Part shown: piece by piece, positions 1 through 10,848 of the stretch
Position numbering within the stretch: the first letter of the stretch is position 1
Layout: each line of letters opens with the position of its first letter
DNA from: Ktedonobacteraceae bacterium
GTDB taxonomy: Bacteria > Chloroflexota > Ktedonobacteria > Ktedonobacterales > Ktedonobacteraceae
DNA: 42,232 bases
NCBI GenBank assembly: GCA_014896635.1
Contig: JADBKA010000008.1
Coordinates: forward strand, 1 to 42,232
Reading direction: 5' to 3'
The notes under the pieces: generated by a model
Databases searched by the model: none
What the model was told of the DNA's origin: nothing
What the model saw: only the letters and a program-made list of their open reading frames with translations
Made by a program: the position numbers and the translations under genes

Positions 1-973
1 TTACCTGCTGGCCCCCGACCAAGCCGGCGCTGTACTGCGCGCGTACTGTGTTCATGATGACATCTCGCCCGGTCAGTGGCTGAAGGGCGTGCAGGACTTT
101 GACCTTTTCATCACGCACAGAGTTAGCATCGAAGGCAACGGGTGGCTCCATCGTGACCAGAGTGAGTAGTTGCAGCATGTGGTTCTGCACCATGTCGCGG
201 ACCGCGCCTGCCTCTTCATAATAGCTGGCGCGGCCCTCGATGCCGATGTTCTCTGCAACGGTGATCTGCACATGATCGACGTAGTGTTGATTCCAGATTG
301 GTTCAAAGATGCCATTTGCCAGGCGGAATACCAGAATGTTCTGAACCGTTTCTTTACCCAGGTAGTGGTCGATGCGGTAAATCTGCTCCTCTTTAAAAAC
401 TCTCCCGATCAGACGATTCAGCTCGCGGGCCGAGTTCAGATCGTGGCCGAAAGGCTTCTCAACGATGATGCGCGTCCAGCCCTTGCGGTTCCTGTTCAAG
501 CCCGCCGCGCCCAGATTCTGGATGATTTCGGGATACTGGCTTGGGGGGGTTGAGAGGTAAAAAATGCGGTTGCCGCTGGTGCCGCGTTCCTGATCAAGCT
601 TGTTGAGGAGCGTGGTAAGCTTTTCATAGCCTGCCGGGTCATGAAAATCGGACTGGAGATAGAAGATGCCAGAAGCAAAGCTCTCCCACACCTGGGGATT
701 GACCGGCTTCTGACGTGAAAATTCATTGATCGATTCGAGCGCCTGCTGGCGGAAAATCTCGTCGTTGTAGGGACGTCGTGCGAATCCTACCACCGAGAAG
801 CCCGCTGGCAGAGGGTGCTCGAGGGCCAGATTATACAACGCCGGCAGCAGCTTGCGGTGTGTCAGGTCTCCGGTTGAACCGAAGATAACCATGACGCACG
901 GCTCCAGACCCGGTTTGATCCGTAGTCCTTCACGAAAAGGGTTGGGCGCCTCTACTACACTACGCTGAGGCAT
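1..973 (-). CDS. zwf: Glucose-6-phosphate dehydrogenase (N-terminal part; runs off the window)
   Basis: It oxidises glucose 6-phosphate to 6-phosphogluconolactone with NAD(P)+, the entry step of the oxidative pentose phosphate pathway, in the cytoplasm. About 324 residues are visible of a family length near 490-515, so the C-terminal third lies beyond position 1. The N-terminal nucleotide-binding motif GSTGDLTHRKLLPALY is near residues 32-47, the substrate-binding EKPFG near 172-176, and the family signature RIDHYLGKE near 200-208 with the catalytic His. The chosen ATG at 973 gives a normal N-terminus. It follows gnd after 33 nt in the same direction and is the last visible gene of the tkt-tal-gnd-zwf operon. 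No 6-phosphogluconolactonase gene is seen; it may lie past the window edge. Identification is secure. Confidence 0.96.
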   Translation of the reverse strand, partial: MPQRSVVEAPNPFREGLRIKPGLEPCVMVIFGSTGDLTHRKLLPALYNLALEHPLPAGFSVVGFARRPYNDEIFRQQALESINEFSRQKPVNPQVWESFASGIFYLQSDFHDPAGYEKLTTLLNKLDQERGTSGNRIFYLSTPPSQYPEIIQNLGAAGLNRNRKGWTRIIVEKPFGHDLNSARELNRLIGRVFKEEQIYRIDHYLGKETVQNILVFRLANGIFEPIWNQHYVDHVQITVAENIGIEGRASYYEEAGAVRDMVQNHMLQLLTLVTMEPPVAFDANSVRDEKVKVLHALQPLTGRDVIMNTVRAQYSAGLVGGQQV

Positions 974-1006
974 GCGAAATCTCCTACTGTATTGTGAAGT
1001 TTGTTA

Positions 1007-1921
1007 CTATCTGTTGTTACTATCATCCGCTGCTTTGACTGCGTGTCCTCCAAACTGATTGCGCAGTGCCGCGAGCACCTTGGCACTGAAGGATTCGTCC
1101 TGCCGTGAACGGAAGCGTTCAAGCAGGGAGAGCGTGATAATCGGTGCCGGGACGTTGGTGTCGATGGCCTGCTGGACAGTCCAGCGGCCTTCGCCGGAGT
1201 CCTCTACATAGCCTTTGATACGAGAAAGGTCGCGGTCTTCTGCGAAAGCCCTTTCTGCGAGTTCGAGCAGCCAGGAACGCACAACACTGCCCTGGTTCCA
1301 CAGGTGGGCAATCGCGCGCAGGTCGAAGTCGTACTGGCTGGCCTGCAAGATTTCAAAGCCCTCGCCATACGCCTGCATCAATCCATATTCTATCCCATTG
1401 TGTACCATTTTGACAAAGTGTCCTGCTCCGGCAGGACCACAGTGCAGGTAGCCGTCTTTAGGTGCCAGGCTCTTAAGAATCGGCTCGACGTGCTGGAATA
1501 CTGCCTGCTCGCCGCCTACCATCATACAGTAGCCCACCTGCAATCCCCACACGCCGCCGCTGGTGCCGGCGTCCATGAAATTCAGGCCCTTCTCGGCCAG
1601 TTCTTTGCTATGACGAATGGAGTCTTTGTAGTTAGAATTGCCGCCGTCGATGATGATATCCCCCCGACTCAGCAGAGGCACGAGATCGTTGATCATCTCG
1701 TCGGTGGCCTGGCCCGCCGGCACCATGACCCAGACGGTACGTGGCGTCTGGAGCTTCTCAGCCAGTTCCTGAAGCGAGTAGGCGCCTTCGGCGCCTTCGG
1801 TGACGATTTCCTGGGTTTTGGATGCTGTACGATTCCAGGCCACGACACGGTGGCCATCGCGCAGCAGGCGGCGCACCATGTTCGCTCCCATACGTCCCAG
1901 TCCGATAAAGCCGATATCCAT
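1007..1921 (-). CDS. gnd: 6-phosphogluconate dehydrogenase, decarboxylating (short form)
   Basis: It converts 6-phosphogluconate to ribulose 5-phosphate and CO2 with reduction of NAD(P)+. At 304 residues it belongs to the short, about 300-residue class rather than the 470-residue E. coli type. The Rossmann motif GLGRMG is at residues 7-12, substrate motifs GGNSN and GTSGG near 93-123, and the catalytic KMVHNGIEYG at 171-180 holds the Lys, His-Asn and Glu expected of the family. After the second strand it reads W-N-R-T (29-32); an Arg here usually favours NADP+, whereas many short forms carry Asp and use NAD+, so cofactor choice is an inference. An AAGGAG site lies just upstream of the ATG at 1921. 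It sits 48 nt after tal and 33 nt before zwf. Confidence 0.95.
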   Translation of the reverse strand: MDIGFIGLGRMGANMVRRLLRDGHRVVAWNRTASKTQEIVTEGAEGAYSLQELAEKLQTPRTVWVMVPAGQATDEMINDLVPLLSRGDIIIDGGNSNYKDSIRHSKELAEKGLNFMDAGTSGGVWGLQVGYCMMVGGEQAVFQHVEPILKSLAPKDGYLHCGPAGAGHFVKMVHNGIEYGLMQAYGEGFEILQASQYDFDLRAIAHLWNQGSVVRSWLLELAERAFAEDRDLSRIKGYVEDSGEGRWTVQQAIDTNVPAPIITLSLLERFRSRQDESFSAKVLAALRNQFGGHAVKAADDSNNR

Positions 1922-1969
1922 ACGTTTCTCCTTACTGTCTCTTTTTCTCTCGTTCTCTCCTGCCAGTTG

Positions 1970-3109
1970 TCAGCGCACGCTTTCTTGAATGGCCTGTTTC
2001 TTCTTATCAATGCCAGCGAACAACTGGTGGAAGGAATCGGCGAATTTCTGCACGCCCTCGTCCTGCAACTGCTGCGTGACCTGGTCGTAGTGGATGCCCA
2101 CTTTCTCCAGTTCGTCAAACACCAGGCGCGCCTGCTCCAGATCATCCTCGACGCTGTAGCGCACGCGGCCATGATCGCGGAACTTCTGAATCGTCTCGAA
2201 CGGCATAGTATCAACCGTGTCGGGTCCGATCAGTTCTTCGGCATAGAGGACATCGCGGTAGGCCGGATTTTTTGTGCTGGTGCTGGCCCACAGAGGCCGC
2301 TGGACGTGCGCGCCGGCATGCTTGAGCGACTCGAAGCGCGGGCTGTTGAAGATCTGTTTGAAGTCGCGGTAGACGAGACGCGCGTTAGCGATGGCGGCTT
2401 TCCCCTGAAGATCTTTGAGTTTCTGCTGCTCGGCGGTATCGGTTGTGGCTTTGATCTTCTCGTCGAGCAGTTTATCGACCAGGGTATCGACGCGGCTCAC
2501 GAAGAAGCTGGCGACCGAGGCAATGCCGCTGATGTCTTTCCCCTCGCCATTGCGTATTTCCAGGGCTTCCAGGTATGCCTCGGCAACCTGGCGATAGGTC
2601 TCAATTGAGAAGATCAGGGTAATGTTGATGTTGATGCCTTCGCTCAGGCACTGGCGGATGGCAGGCAGGCCCTGCGGGGTGGCGGGTATTTTGATCATCA
2701 GGTTCGGGCGATCCACCATCTGCCAGAAGCGGTGTACCTCGTTGATGGTTCCTTCTGTGTCGTAGGCCAGATCGGGCGAAACCTCAAGGCTGACGTAGCC
2801 ATCTTTGCCAGCGGTGCGCTCGTAGATCGGGCGTAGCAGGTCGGCAACTGTCTGAATATCCTGGATGACCAGCGCCTCGTAGATGTCGCCGGTCCCCTTG
2901 CCGGCTTTGATGAGCTGTGTCATCTGCTCGTCATAGGCGTGGCCGGAACTGATGGATTTATCGAAGATGGTGGGATTGGCGGTGACACCGACAACACCGT
3001 CTTCGTCCAGCAGTTGCTTGAACTGGCCGCTCACAAGCTGGGCGCGGTCAATATTGTCGTACCAGACGCTTTGTCCATATTTTTGTAGCTCTAGCAGTGG
3101 ATTGCTCAT
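1970..3109 (-). CDS. tal: Transaldolase
   Basis: It transfers a dihydroxyacetone unit between sugar phosphates in the non-oxidative pentose phosphate pathway. The TANPTIF signature is at residues 43-49 and the Schiff-base lysine lies in IKIPAT at about residue 140. At 379 residues it matches the longer actinobacterial/cyanobacterial-type transaldolases rather than the 215-residue form. Start choice: two ATGs lie in frame at 3115 and 3109. The AAGGAG site directly abuts the first and is 6 nt from the second, so 3109 (MSNPLLE) is preferred. Neighbours are tkt upstream (48 nt) and gnd downstream (48 nt), all in one operon. A fusion to phosphoglucose isomerase, known in some relatives, is absent. 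Confidence 0.95.
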   Translation of the reverse strand: MSNPLLELQKYGQSVWYDNIDRAQLVSGQFKQLLDEDGVVGVTANPTIFDKSISSGHAYDEQMTQLIKAGKGTGDIYEALVIQDIQTVADLLRPIYERTAGKDGYVSLEVSPDLAYDTEGTINEVHRFWQMVDRPNLMIKIPATPQGLPAIRQCLSEGININITLIFSIETYRQVAEAYLEALEIRNGEGKDISGIASVASFFVSRVDTLVDKLLDEKIKATTDTAEQQKLKDLQGKAAIANARLVYRDFKQIFNSPRFESLKHAGAHVQRPLWASTSTKNPAYRDVLYAEELIGPDTVDTMPFETIQKFRDHGRVRYSVEDDLEQARLVFDELEKVGIHYDQVTQQLQDEGVQKFADSFHQLFAGIDKKKQAIQESVR

Positions 3110-3157
3110 AGTCATCTCCTTATTTTCGGACCGTGAGGTCCATCCATTCTCTCTTTA

Positions 3158-5182
3158 TTATGCCTTCTTTATGAGGATCTTTGCATGCTCAACGATAGCT
3201 GCAACAGTGAAACCATACTGCTGAAAGAGCACTTTTGCGGGAGCCGAGGCGCCGAAGCGATTAATGGTAATGGTATCTCCTTCTCTGCCAACATAGCGTT
3301 GCCAGCCGAGCGGAGAAGCCGCTTCAATCGCCAGGCGGGCAGTGACGCCCTGTGGCAGGACTGCTTCCTGATAGGCTGCGCTCTGCTCCTCAAACAGTTC
3401 CCAACTGGGCATGCTTACTACACGAACGGCAATATCATCCTGACGCAGTTGCATGGCCGCCTCGACTGCCAGGGAGAGTTCGGAGCCGCTGGCAATCAGG
3501 ATCAATTCGGGCGTTCGCTCACTGTCGAGCAACACGTAAGCTCCCCGTGCAAGGTTGTCAGCATCCGCAAGATGGGTGCGATCCAGCGTGGGCAGCGCCT
3601 GGCGGGTCAGAACCAGCGCGACCGGGCCTTTGTGCGTAATAGCGACGCGCCAGGCGGCTACCGTCTCATTGGCGTCGCCCGGACGGATCAGGGTCAGGCC
3701 GGGGACGGCACGCAAGGCTGCCAGTTGCTCGACAGGCTGGTGCGTGGGACCGTCTTCGCCGACGCCGATACTATCATGTGTAAAAACATAGATAGTCTTG
3801 AGGCCCATGAGCGCGGCCAGGCGCATCGGCGGGCGCATGTAATCGGAGAAGATCAAGAAGGTCGCGCCAAACGGAATGACGCCGCCGTAGAGTGCCATGC
3901 CATTCAGGATGCTCCCCATCGCGTGCTCGCGGATGCCAAAATGCATGTTGCGACCATTTTCGATGGGACCGAAATCCCCCTGTCCCTGCATGTAAGTATT
4001 CGTTGAGGGTGCAAGATCGGCGGACCCGCCGATCAGGTTCGGCAGTCTGGGGGCGATGGCGTTGAGTGTTTTGCCGGAGGCGGCGCGGCTTGCCAGCGCC
4101 TCGCCGGCTTTGAACACCGGCAACTCGCTGTCCCAGTCTTCCGGTAGTTCTCCCCGCATCTCACGCTCAAACTGGGCGGCCAGTTCAGGATAGGCAGCGG
4201 CGTAAGCTGCGAACTGTTCGTTCCACGCTTGCTCCTGTGCCTCGCCACGCTCGATGGCCTGGCGATAGAAGGCCAGCGCCTCTGCGGGAACAAAGAACGG
4301 CTCTTCGGAAGGATAGCCCAGATTGCGTTTGGTCAGGATTACTTCTTCAGCCCCAAGCGGCTCGCCATGCGCCTTGTGCGAATCTTGCTTGTGTGGACTG
4401 CCGTAGCCGATGTGAGTGCGCGTGATGATCAGCGAGGGACGCTCCGTCTCTGCCTGGGCGGCGCGGATGGCCTGCTCCAGCGCGTGCAGGTCGTTGACAT
4501 CCTCAATATGCTGGACATGCCAGCCATAGCTCTCAAAGCGTTTACCAACATCCTCGCTGAAAGCCAGGTCGGTTTTGCCCTCAATGGTGATGTGATTGTC
4601 GTCGTAAAAGTAGATGAGCTGGCCAAGTCGCAGGTGGCCGGCCAGCGATGCTGCTTCAGATGCGACACCCTCCATCAGGTCGCCGTCACTGGCAATCGCA
4701 TAGATGTAGTGGTCGATGATCTGATGGCCGGGACGGTTGTAGCGACTGGCAAGGAAGCGCGCCGCAATTGCCATGCCAACACCATTGGCGAAGCCCTGTC
4801 CGAGCGGTCCGGTGGTGGTCTCAATGCCCGCTGTATGGCCGTATTCGGGATGGCCCGGCGTGCGACTGCCCCACTGGCGGAAGTTTTTCAGCTCTTCCAG
4901 CGGCAGATCATATCCAGTGAGGTAGAGCATACTGTAGATAAGCATGGATGCATGCCCGGCTGAGAGAATAAAACGATCCCGGTTGCGCCAGGAAGGATTA
5001 TGCGGATTATAGCGCATGATGCGCGTCCAGAGGACATAAGCCAGGGGTGCGAGTGCCATTGCGGTGCCAGGATGGCCGGAATTGGCTTTCTGTACGCCAT
5101 CCATAGCGAGGACACGAATTGCGTTAATGCAGAGTTGCTCAAGCGTGTGCTGGTCAATCGCGGTTGTCTGTTGTGTTGTCAT
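3158..5182 (-). CDS. tkt: Transketolase
   Basis: A thiamine-diphosphate enzyme that moves two-carbon ketol units between pentose, hexose and erythrose phosphates; cytoplasmic. Full length (674 residues). The N-terminal ThDP domain shows [16 protein letters not shown] near residues 36-51 and GDGDLMEG-like [14 protein letters not shown]; the pyrimidine domain has the conserved FGIREHAMG and [16 protein letters not shown] stretches, followed by a C-terminal transketolase domain. Start: a TTG at 5185 immediately precedes an ATG at 5182. GGAGG lies 4 nt from the ATG and only 1 nt from the TTG, so the ATG is preferred. First gene of the tkt-tal-gnd-zwf operon; the promoter is in the 124-nt gap to mutS. 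Confidence 0.97.
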   Translation of the reverse strand: MTTQQTTAIDQHTLEQLCINAIRVLAMDGVQKANSGHPGTAMALAPLAYVLWTRIMRYNPHNPSWRNRDRFILSAGHASMLIYSMLYLTGYDLPLEELKNFRQWGSRTPGHPEYGHTAGIETTTGPLGQGFANGVGMAIAARFLASRYNRPGHQIIDHYIYAIASDGDLMEGVASEAASLAGHLRLGQLIYFYDDNHITIEGKTDLAFSEDVGKRFESYGWHVQHIEDVNDLHALEQAIRAAQAETERPSLIITRTHIGYGSPHKQDSHKAHGEPLGAEEVILTKRNLGYPSEEPFFVPAEALAFYRQAIERGEAQEQAWNEQFAAYAAAYPELAAQFEREMRGELPEDWDSELPVFKAGEALASRAASGKTLNAIAPRLPNLIGGSADLAPSTNTYMQGQGDFGPIENGRNMHFGIREHAMGSILNGMALYGGVIPFGATFLIFSDYMRPPMRLAALMGLKTIYVFTHDSIGVGEDGPTHQPVEQLAALRAVPGLTLIRPGDANETVAAWRVAITHKGPVALVLTRQALPTLDRTHLADADNLARGAYVLLDSERTPELILIASGSELSLAVEAAMQLRQDDIAVRVVSMPSWELFEEQSAAYQEAVLPQGVTARLAIEAASPLGWQRYVGREGDTITINRFGASAPAKVLFQQYGFTVAAIVEHAKILIKKA

Positions 5183-5225
5183 CAATCCTCCAGGTAACTC
5201 ACTGGTTTATTGTAATTTATACACT

Positions 5226-5253
5226 AATATATCTCTACTAGAGAATACCACAA
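5226..5253 (-). promoter_or_regulatory. Putative tkt operon promoter with palindromic operator
   Basis: On the minus strand TTGTGG (5248-5253) is followed after 16 nt by TATATT (5226-5231), a plausible sigma-A promoter about 45 nt before the tkt start. The spacer contains the perfect palindrome TCTCTA-G-TAGAGA (plus-strand 5232-5244), which abuts the -10 box. A repressor bound there would block RNA polymerase. The promoter call is moderate and the operator role is an inference. Confidence 0.5.
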
Positions 5254-5306
5254 TGCGGCCAGGCTTTATTCCAGTGACGGAATTGTGCCTGGCAGGATTG
5301 GGAAAC

Positions 5307-8093
<2,787 letters not shown>

Positions 8094-8119
8094 TGTTGAC
8101 CTCCGTGAAGCTTGCCTCC

Positions 8120-8148
8120 AGTATACGCCTGACTCGCTCCGGCGTCAA
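8120..8148 (-). promoter_or_regulatory. mutS promoter
   Basis: Minus strand TTGACG (8143-8148), a 17-nt spacer and TATACT (8120-8125) form a near-consensus sigma-A promoter. The predicted transcript start is about 20 nt upstream of the mutS GTG. Confidence 0.75.
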
Positions 8149-8171
8149 TTTGCCAGAATGGGGGTCCAGAG

Positions 8172-8247
8172 CTGTTGCAAAGTCCCCTCACTCCTCTCCA
8201 AAAGGAGAAAAAGAGGAAAAGAGAGTTTTTCGGGGGATACCCCCAAA
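8172..8247 (-). repeat. Dispersed hairpin repeat, copy A (tail part)
   Basis: Read on the minus strand it starts with GGGGGTATCCCCC, then GAAAAAC, a T/C-rich tract, and ends in a CTCC-TTTT-GGAG hairpin. The same ordered elements occur at 22185-22335, 24050-24165 and (head part) 36905-37003. It lies between the mutS promoter and the ABC exporter remnant and forms the end of the latter's reading frame. Confidence 0.7.
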
Positions 8248-8254
8248 CAGCGGA

Positions 8255-8518
8255 CAGCTAAAGCGATGCAGCAGTTGCAGCGGGATATACGAGATGAAGC
8301 CCGCCGGCAGGACCGTGAATAATAATACGCGCACAAAACCATTGAAAATGTCCATCGGATACGTTGAGAATGAGATCAACGCGCCGAACATCTGGTTGAC
8401 CGTCCCCTCTGTGTTGCCTACGAAGAAGGCCAGCGTACCGAGAATAACCATAAATGCCAGCGCCGCGCTCGCGCCTTCTGAACACCTTACTCAAGCTATC
8501 AATCTCAATAATAGACAT
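8255..8518 (-). pseudogene. Collapsed ABC exporter: ATPase N-terminus joined to permease C-terminus
   Basis: A GGAGG site and ATG at 8518 open a frame reading MSIIEIDSLSKVFRRRE, the typical N-terminus of an ABC-2 type ATPase. After about 17 codons ATPase homology stops, before the Walker A. In the next frame (from about 8451) the sequence reads like the end of an ABC-2 permease: a hydrophobic segment, then YPMDIFNGFVRVLLFTVLPA and FISYIPLQLL, which is the pattern of the pfam06182-type permeases. The simplest reading is a deletion that removed most of the ATPase and the first part of the permease and joined them out of frame. Downstream it runs into dispersed repeat copy A. No function is expected. 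Confidence 0.6.
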
Positions 8519-8575
8519 CTTCGCCTCCTATGCTGCTTACTACTCTGCAAATGGAACCGTCCAATCGCAGAGAAC

Positions 8576-8615
8576 AAAAAAGCGGGGGACGCAGGTGATG
8601 TCGCCTGCGTCCCCC
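8576..8615 (-). terminator. Strong intrinsic terminator
   Basis: A perfect 12-bp stem (GGGGGACGCAGG at 8584-8595 with CCTGCGTCCCCC at 8604-8615, 8-nt loop) is followed on the minus strand by GC and six T (8581-8576). It ends the short transcription unit started at about 8886 and stands just upstream of the ABC exporter remnant, so it may once have been an attenuator for that operon. Confidence 0.85.
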
Positions 8616-8886
8616 CTGTCTGTGCTGTGAATACTGTTGCGTTCGTTATGCCGGCTTATTCGGTATGTCGAACGAGGAGCGGTGAAGAGGACAGCGACAT
8701 GCGCCCGTGTACGGTAATAATGGTGCGTACATGGTAAGCACAGAGAAGCATACTCTGCTGAAATGAGCTATGCTGGCACTCCATGTCGTTGCTGTCCTTT
8801 CCAAAGGAAGAGGTGAGATGATCGAAGCGGGCAGGACTACTGATGCGGCGCATTACTTTCCCCGCTTTCTACTCATAGATACTTTA
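8584..8886 (-). other. Short stand-alone transcription unit (small RNA or small protein)
   Basis: A near-consensus promoter (8893-8921) and a strong terminator (8576-8615) bound a transcript of about 300 nt. It could encode a 65-residue peptide (ATG at 8853, stop at 8656; weak GGGGA site) or a 42-residue peptide from an inner ATG at 8784, with AAGGA about 8 nt upstream. Neither peptide resembles a family I know, and no clear hydrophobic or zinc-binding pattern is present. It may be a regulatory RNA, a leader of the lost ABC exporter, or a small protein gene. The boundaries are well supported; the nature of the product is not. Confidence 0.45.
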
Positions 8887-8892
8887 CCAGCA

Positions 8893-8921
8893 AGTGTACT
8901 TAATGGATTGCGGATTGTCAA
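8893..8921 (-). promoter_or_regulatory. Promoter of the short transcription unit
   Basis: Minus strand TTGACA (8916-8921), a 17-nt spacer and TACACT (8893-8898). Its -35 box lies 28 bp from the -35 box of the divergent plus-strand promoter at 8950-8978. Confidence 0.7.
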
Positions 8922-8949
8922 GTATCTGAGGCGCTTTGAGCGTAACCTC

Positions 8950-8990
8950 TTGACTTCTGCCAGTCTTTTTACTATACTCAAATTATGAGT
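8950..8990 (+). promoter_or_regulatory. Aldehyde dehydrogenase promoter with operator-like repeats
   Basis: TTGACT (8950-8955), a 17-nt spacer and TATACT (8973-8978). An inverted repeat ACTCA-AATTA-TGAGT (8976-8990) overlaps the -10 box and start point, and a similar half (TCAATTACTGAGT) follows at 8993-9005 as a direct repeat. The leader to the ATG at 9288 is about 300 nt and holds no convincing ORF or recognised riboswitch. Confidence 0.65.
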
Positions 8991-9287
8991 ATTCAATTAC
9001 TGAGTTAGAGGCTTTGTCCTGTGAGATGCGCGCTTTATCACCGGCGAAGCTCTGCTGGCCTGGTGCCAGGCTCATAATGGATACTGCCTTTCTGCAGCTG
9101 GCATCTCTGGTCAGGTGCCTGTCTGGAATACCTGTTGGAATACTTGTCAGGAAAGACCTTGCGAGGCGACCGGTCGTTTCAGTGTATCTGCTGCACTGAT
9201 GCAGCATCCTTCAATGTCCGTTTTATTCGTCCTATGAGGATGAGGTGTTGTCACTTCTAGTCACGTGTACAAAGGAGAGTACAGTTT

Positions 9288-10787
9288 ATGGCCCTTTCTG
9301 ATGCCGCAATTCCGGTAGCTCCATCGGTACAACAGTTCATTGCTTCTCCCCGTAAAATGCTTATTGATGGTCAGTGGGTAGAAGCGGCTTCTGGAAAGAC
9401 TTTCCCTGTCTATGATCCAGCCACCGGCGAAGTGATAGCGCAAGTAGCGCGTGGAGAGAAAGAGGATATCGACCGTGCGGTGCGGGCAGCACGCAAGGCG
9501 TTCGAGCAAGGACCCTGGCGCTCGATGTCTCCTTCAGAACGAGGCCGCCTGATTACGCGACTGGCGGATCTAATTGAGAAGAATGGTGAGGAGTTTGCGC
9601 AGCTCGAATCACTGGATAACGGCAAGCCGCTGGCAGTAGCTCGTGTGGCTGATATTCCCCTGGCTGCCGACCTTTTCCGCTATATGGCTGGCTGGCCGAG
9701 CAAGCTGGAAGGCAACACCATTCCGCTCTCGCTCGCCTCACCCGATCAATATTTCGCCTATACGGTGCGCGAGCCGGTGGGTGTCGTGGGACAGATCATT
9801 CCCTGGAATTTCCCGTTGCTAATGGCTGCCTGGAAGCTCGGTCCCGCACTGGCGGCGGGCTGCACGATTGTGTTGAAGCCGGCAGAACAGACGCCGCTCT
9901 CTGCGCTGCGCCTGGGCGAGTTGATCCAGGAAGCAGGCTTTCCGGCAGGGGTTGTCAATATCGTTCCTGGCTATGGAGAAGAGGCAGGAGCGCCGCTGGC
10001 GGCTCATCCCGATGTCGATAAAATCGCCTTTACCGGCTCGACCGAGGTAGGCAAGCTCATTGTGCAGGCTGCGACAGGCAATCTCAAGAAAGTATCGCTG
10101 GAGCTGGGCGGCAAGTCGCCGAACATTGTCTTTAAGGACGCTGATCCGCAGGTGGCTATCGCAGGCGCGGCCAGCGCCATCTTCTTCAATCACGGGCAGT
10201 GCTGCTGTGCTGGCTCCCGTCTCTATGTGGAGCAGTCGCTCTTTGACCGGGTGGTGGAAGGGGTGGCAGAGGAAGCGAAGAAAATCAAGCTTGGGCCTGG
10301 TTTTGACCCGGCGACGCAAATGGGGCCGCTTGTCTCTGATGAGCAGCTTGCGCGCGTCACCGGTTATCTCCAGTCGGGATTACAGGAAGGAGCGCAGGCG
10401 CTGTGTGGAGGGCGCAGATACGGAGAGAAAGGCTACTTCGTCGAGCCGACGGTACTGGTAAACGCGCGGCAGGATATGAAGGTTGTCCAGGAAGAGATTT
10501 TCGGTCCTGTGGCGGTGGCGCTGCCATTCAAAGACGTGGATGAGGTTCTGCCTGCCGCCAACGATACGGTGTACGGCCTGGCTGCTGGCATCTGGACGAA
10601 AGATATCAGCAAGGCGCACCGCCTGGCCGCTCACCTGCGCGCCGGCACGGTCTGGATTAACAGTTATAACGTCTTTGATGCGGCACTCCCCTTTGGTGGC
10701 TACAAACAGAGTGGCTGGGGCCGCGAGATGGGGCATGAGGTGCTGAGGAACTACACCGAAGTGAAGGCGGTGTGCATCGGCCTGTAG
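9288..10787 (+). CDS. Aldehyde dehydrogenase (NAD(P)+-dependent)
   Basis: It oxidises an aldehyde to the carboxylic acid with NAD(P)+ in the cytoplasm. Full length (499 residues) and intact: Asn174 in IPWNFP, Lys197 in LKPAE, the FTGSTEVG cofactor loop near 248-255, general base Glu272 in LELGG, and nucleophile Cys306 in GQCCCAGSR. Three cysteines in a row (305-307) occur in betaine-aldehyde, phenylacetaldehyde and retinal-type enzymes, so the substrate is not fixed by sequence. An AAGGAG site lies 10 nt upstream of the ATG, a slightly long spacing. It is a single-gene unit behind its own promoter, convergent with the coiled-coil gene at 10818. ALDH1/2-like superfamily membership is sure; the specific substrate is not. 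Confidence 0.92.
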   Translation: MALSDAAIPVAPSVQQFIASPRKMLIDGQWVEAASGKTFPVYDPATGEVIAQVARGEKEDIDRAVRAARKAFEQGPWRSMSPSERGRLITRLADLIEKNGEEFAQLESLDNGKPLAVARVADIPLAADLFRYMAGWPSKLEGNTIPLSLASPDQYFAYTVREPVGVVGQIIPWNFPLLMAAWKLGPALAAGCTIVLKPAEQTPLSALRLGELIQEAGFPAGVVNIVPGYGEEAGAPLAAHPDVDKIAFTGSTEVGKLIVQAATGNLKKVSLELGGKSPNIVFKDADPQVAIAGAASAIFFNHGQCCCAGSRLYVEQSLFDRVVEGVAEEAKKIKLGPGFDPATQMGPLVSDEQLARVTGYLQSGLQEGAQALCGGRRYGEKGYFVEPTVLVNARQDMKVVQEEIFGPVAVALPFKDVDEVLPAANDTVYGLAAGIWTKDISKAHRLAAHLRAGTVWINSYNVFDAALPFGGYKQSGWGREMGHEVLRNYTEVKAVCIGL

Positions 10788-10806
10788 CCCTGTAAGCTCT
10801 GCGCTG

Positions 10807-10848
10807 GCGCCTGCTGGCTACTTCTTCCTGAAGCCTGCCAGCAGGCGC
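10807..10848. terminator. Hairpin at the convergent junction
   Basis: A perfect 12-bp inverted repeat (GCGCCTGCTGGC at 10807-10818 with its complement at 10837-10848, 18-nt loop) lies 20 nt after the aldehyde dehydrogenase stop and overlaps the last codons of the opposing gene. It lacks a clear T run, so termination is a moderate inference. Confidence 0.4.

Noticed and set aside
1304..2608. A 434-codon open frame on the plus strand across gnd and tal.
   Set aside because: It is antisense to two well-supported pentose-phosphate genes, spans their junction and has no recognisable protein pattern; it comes from codon bias of the real genes.
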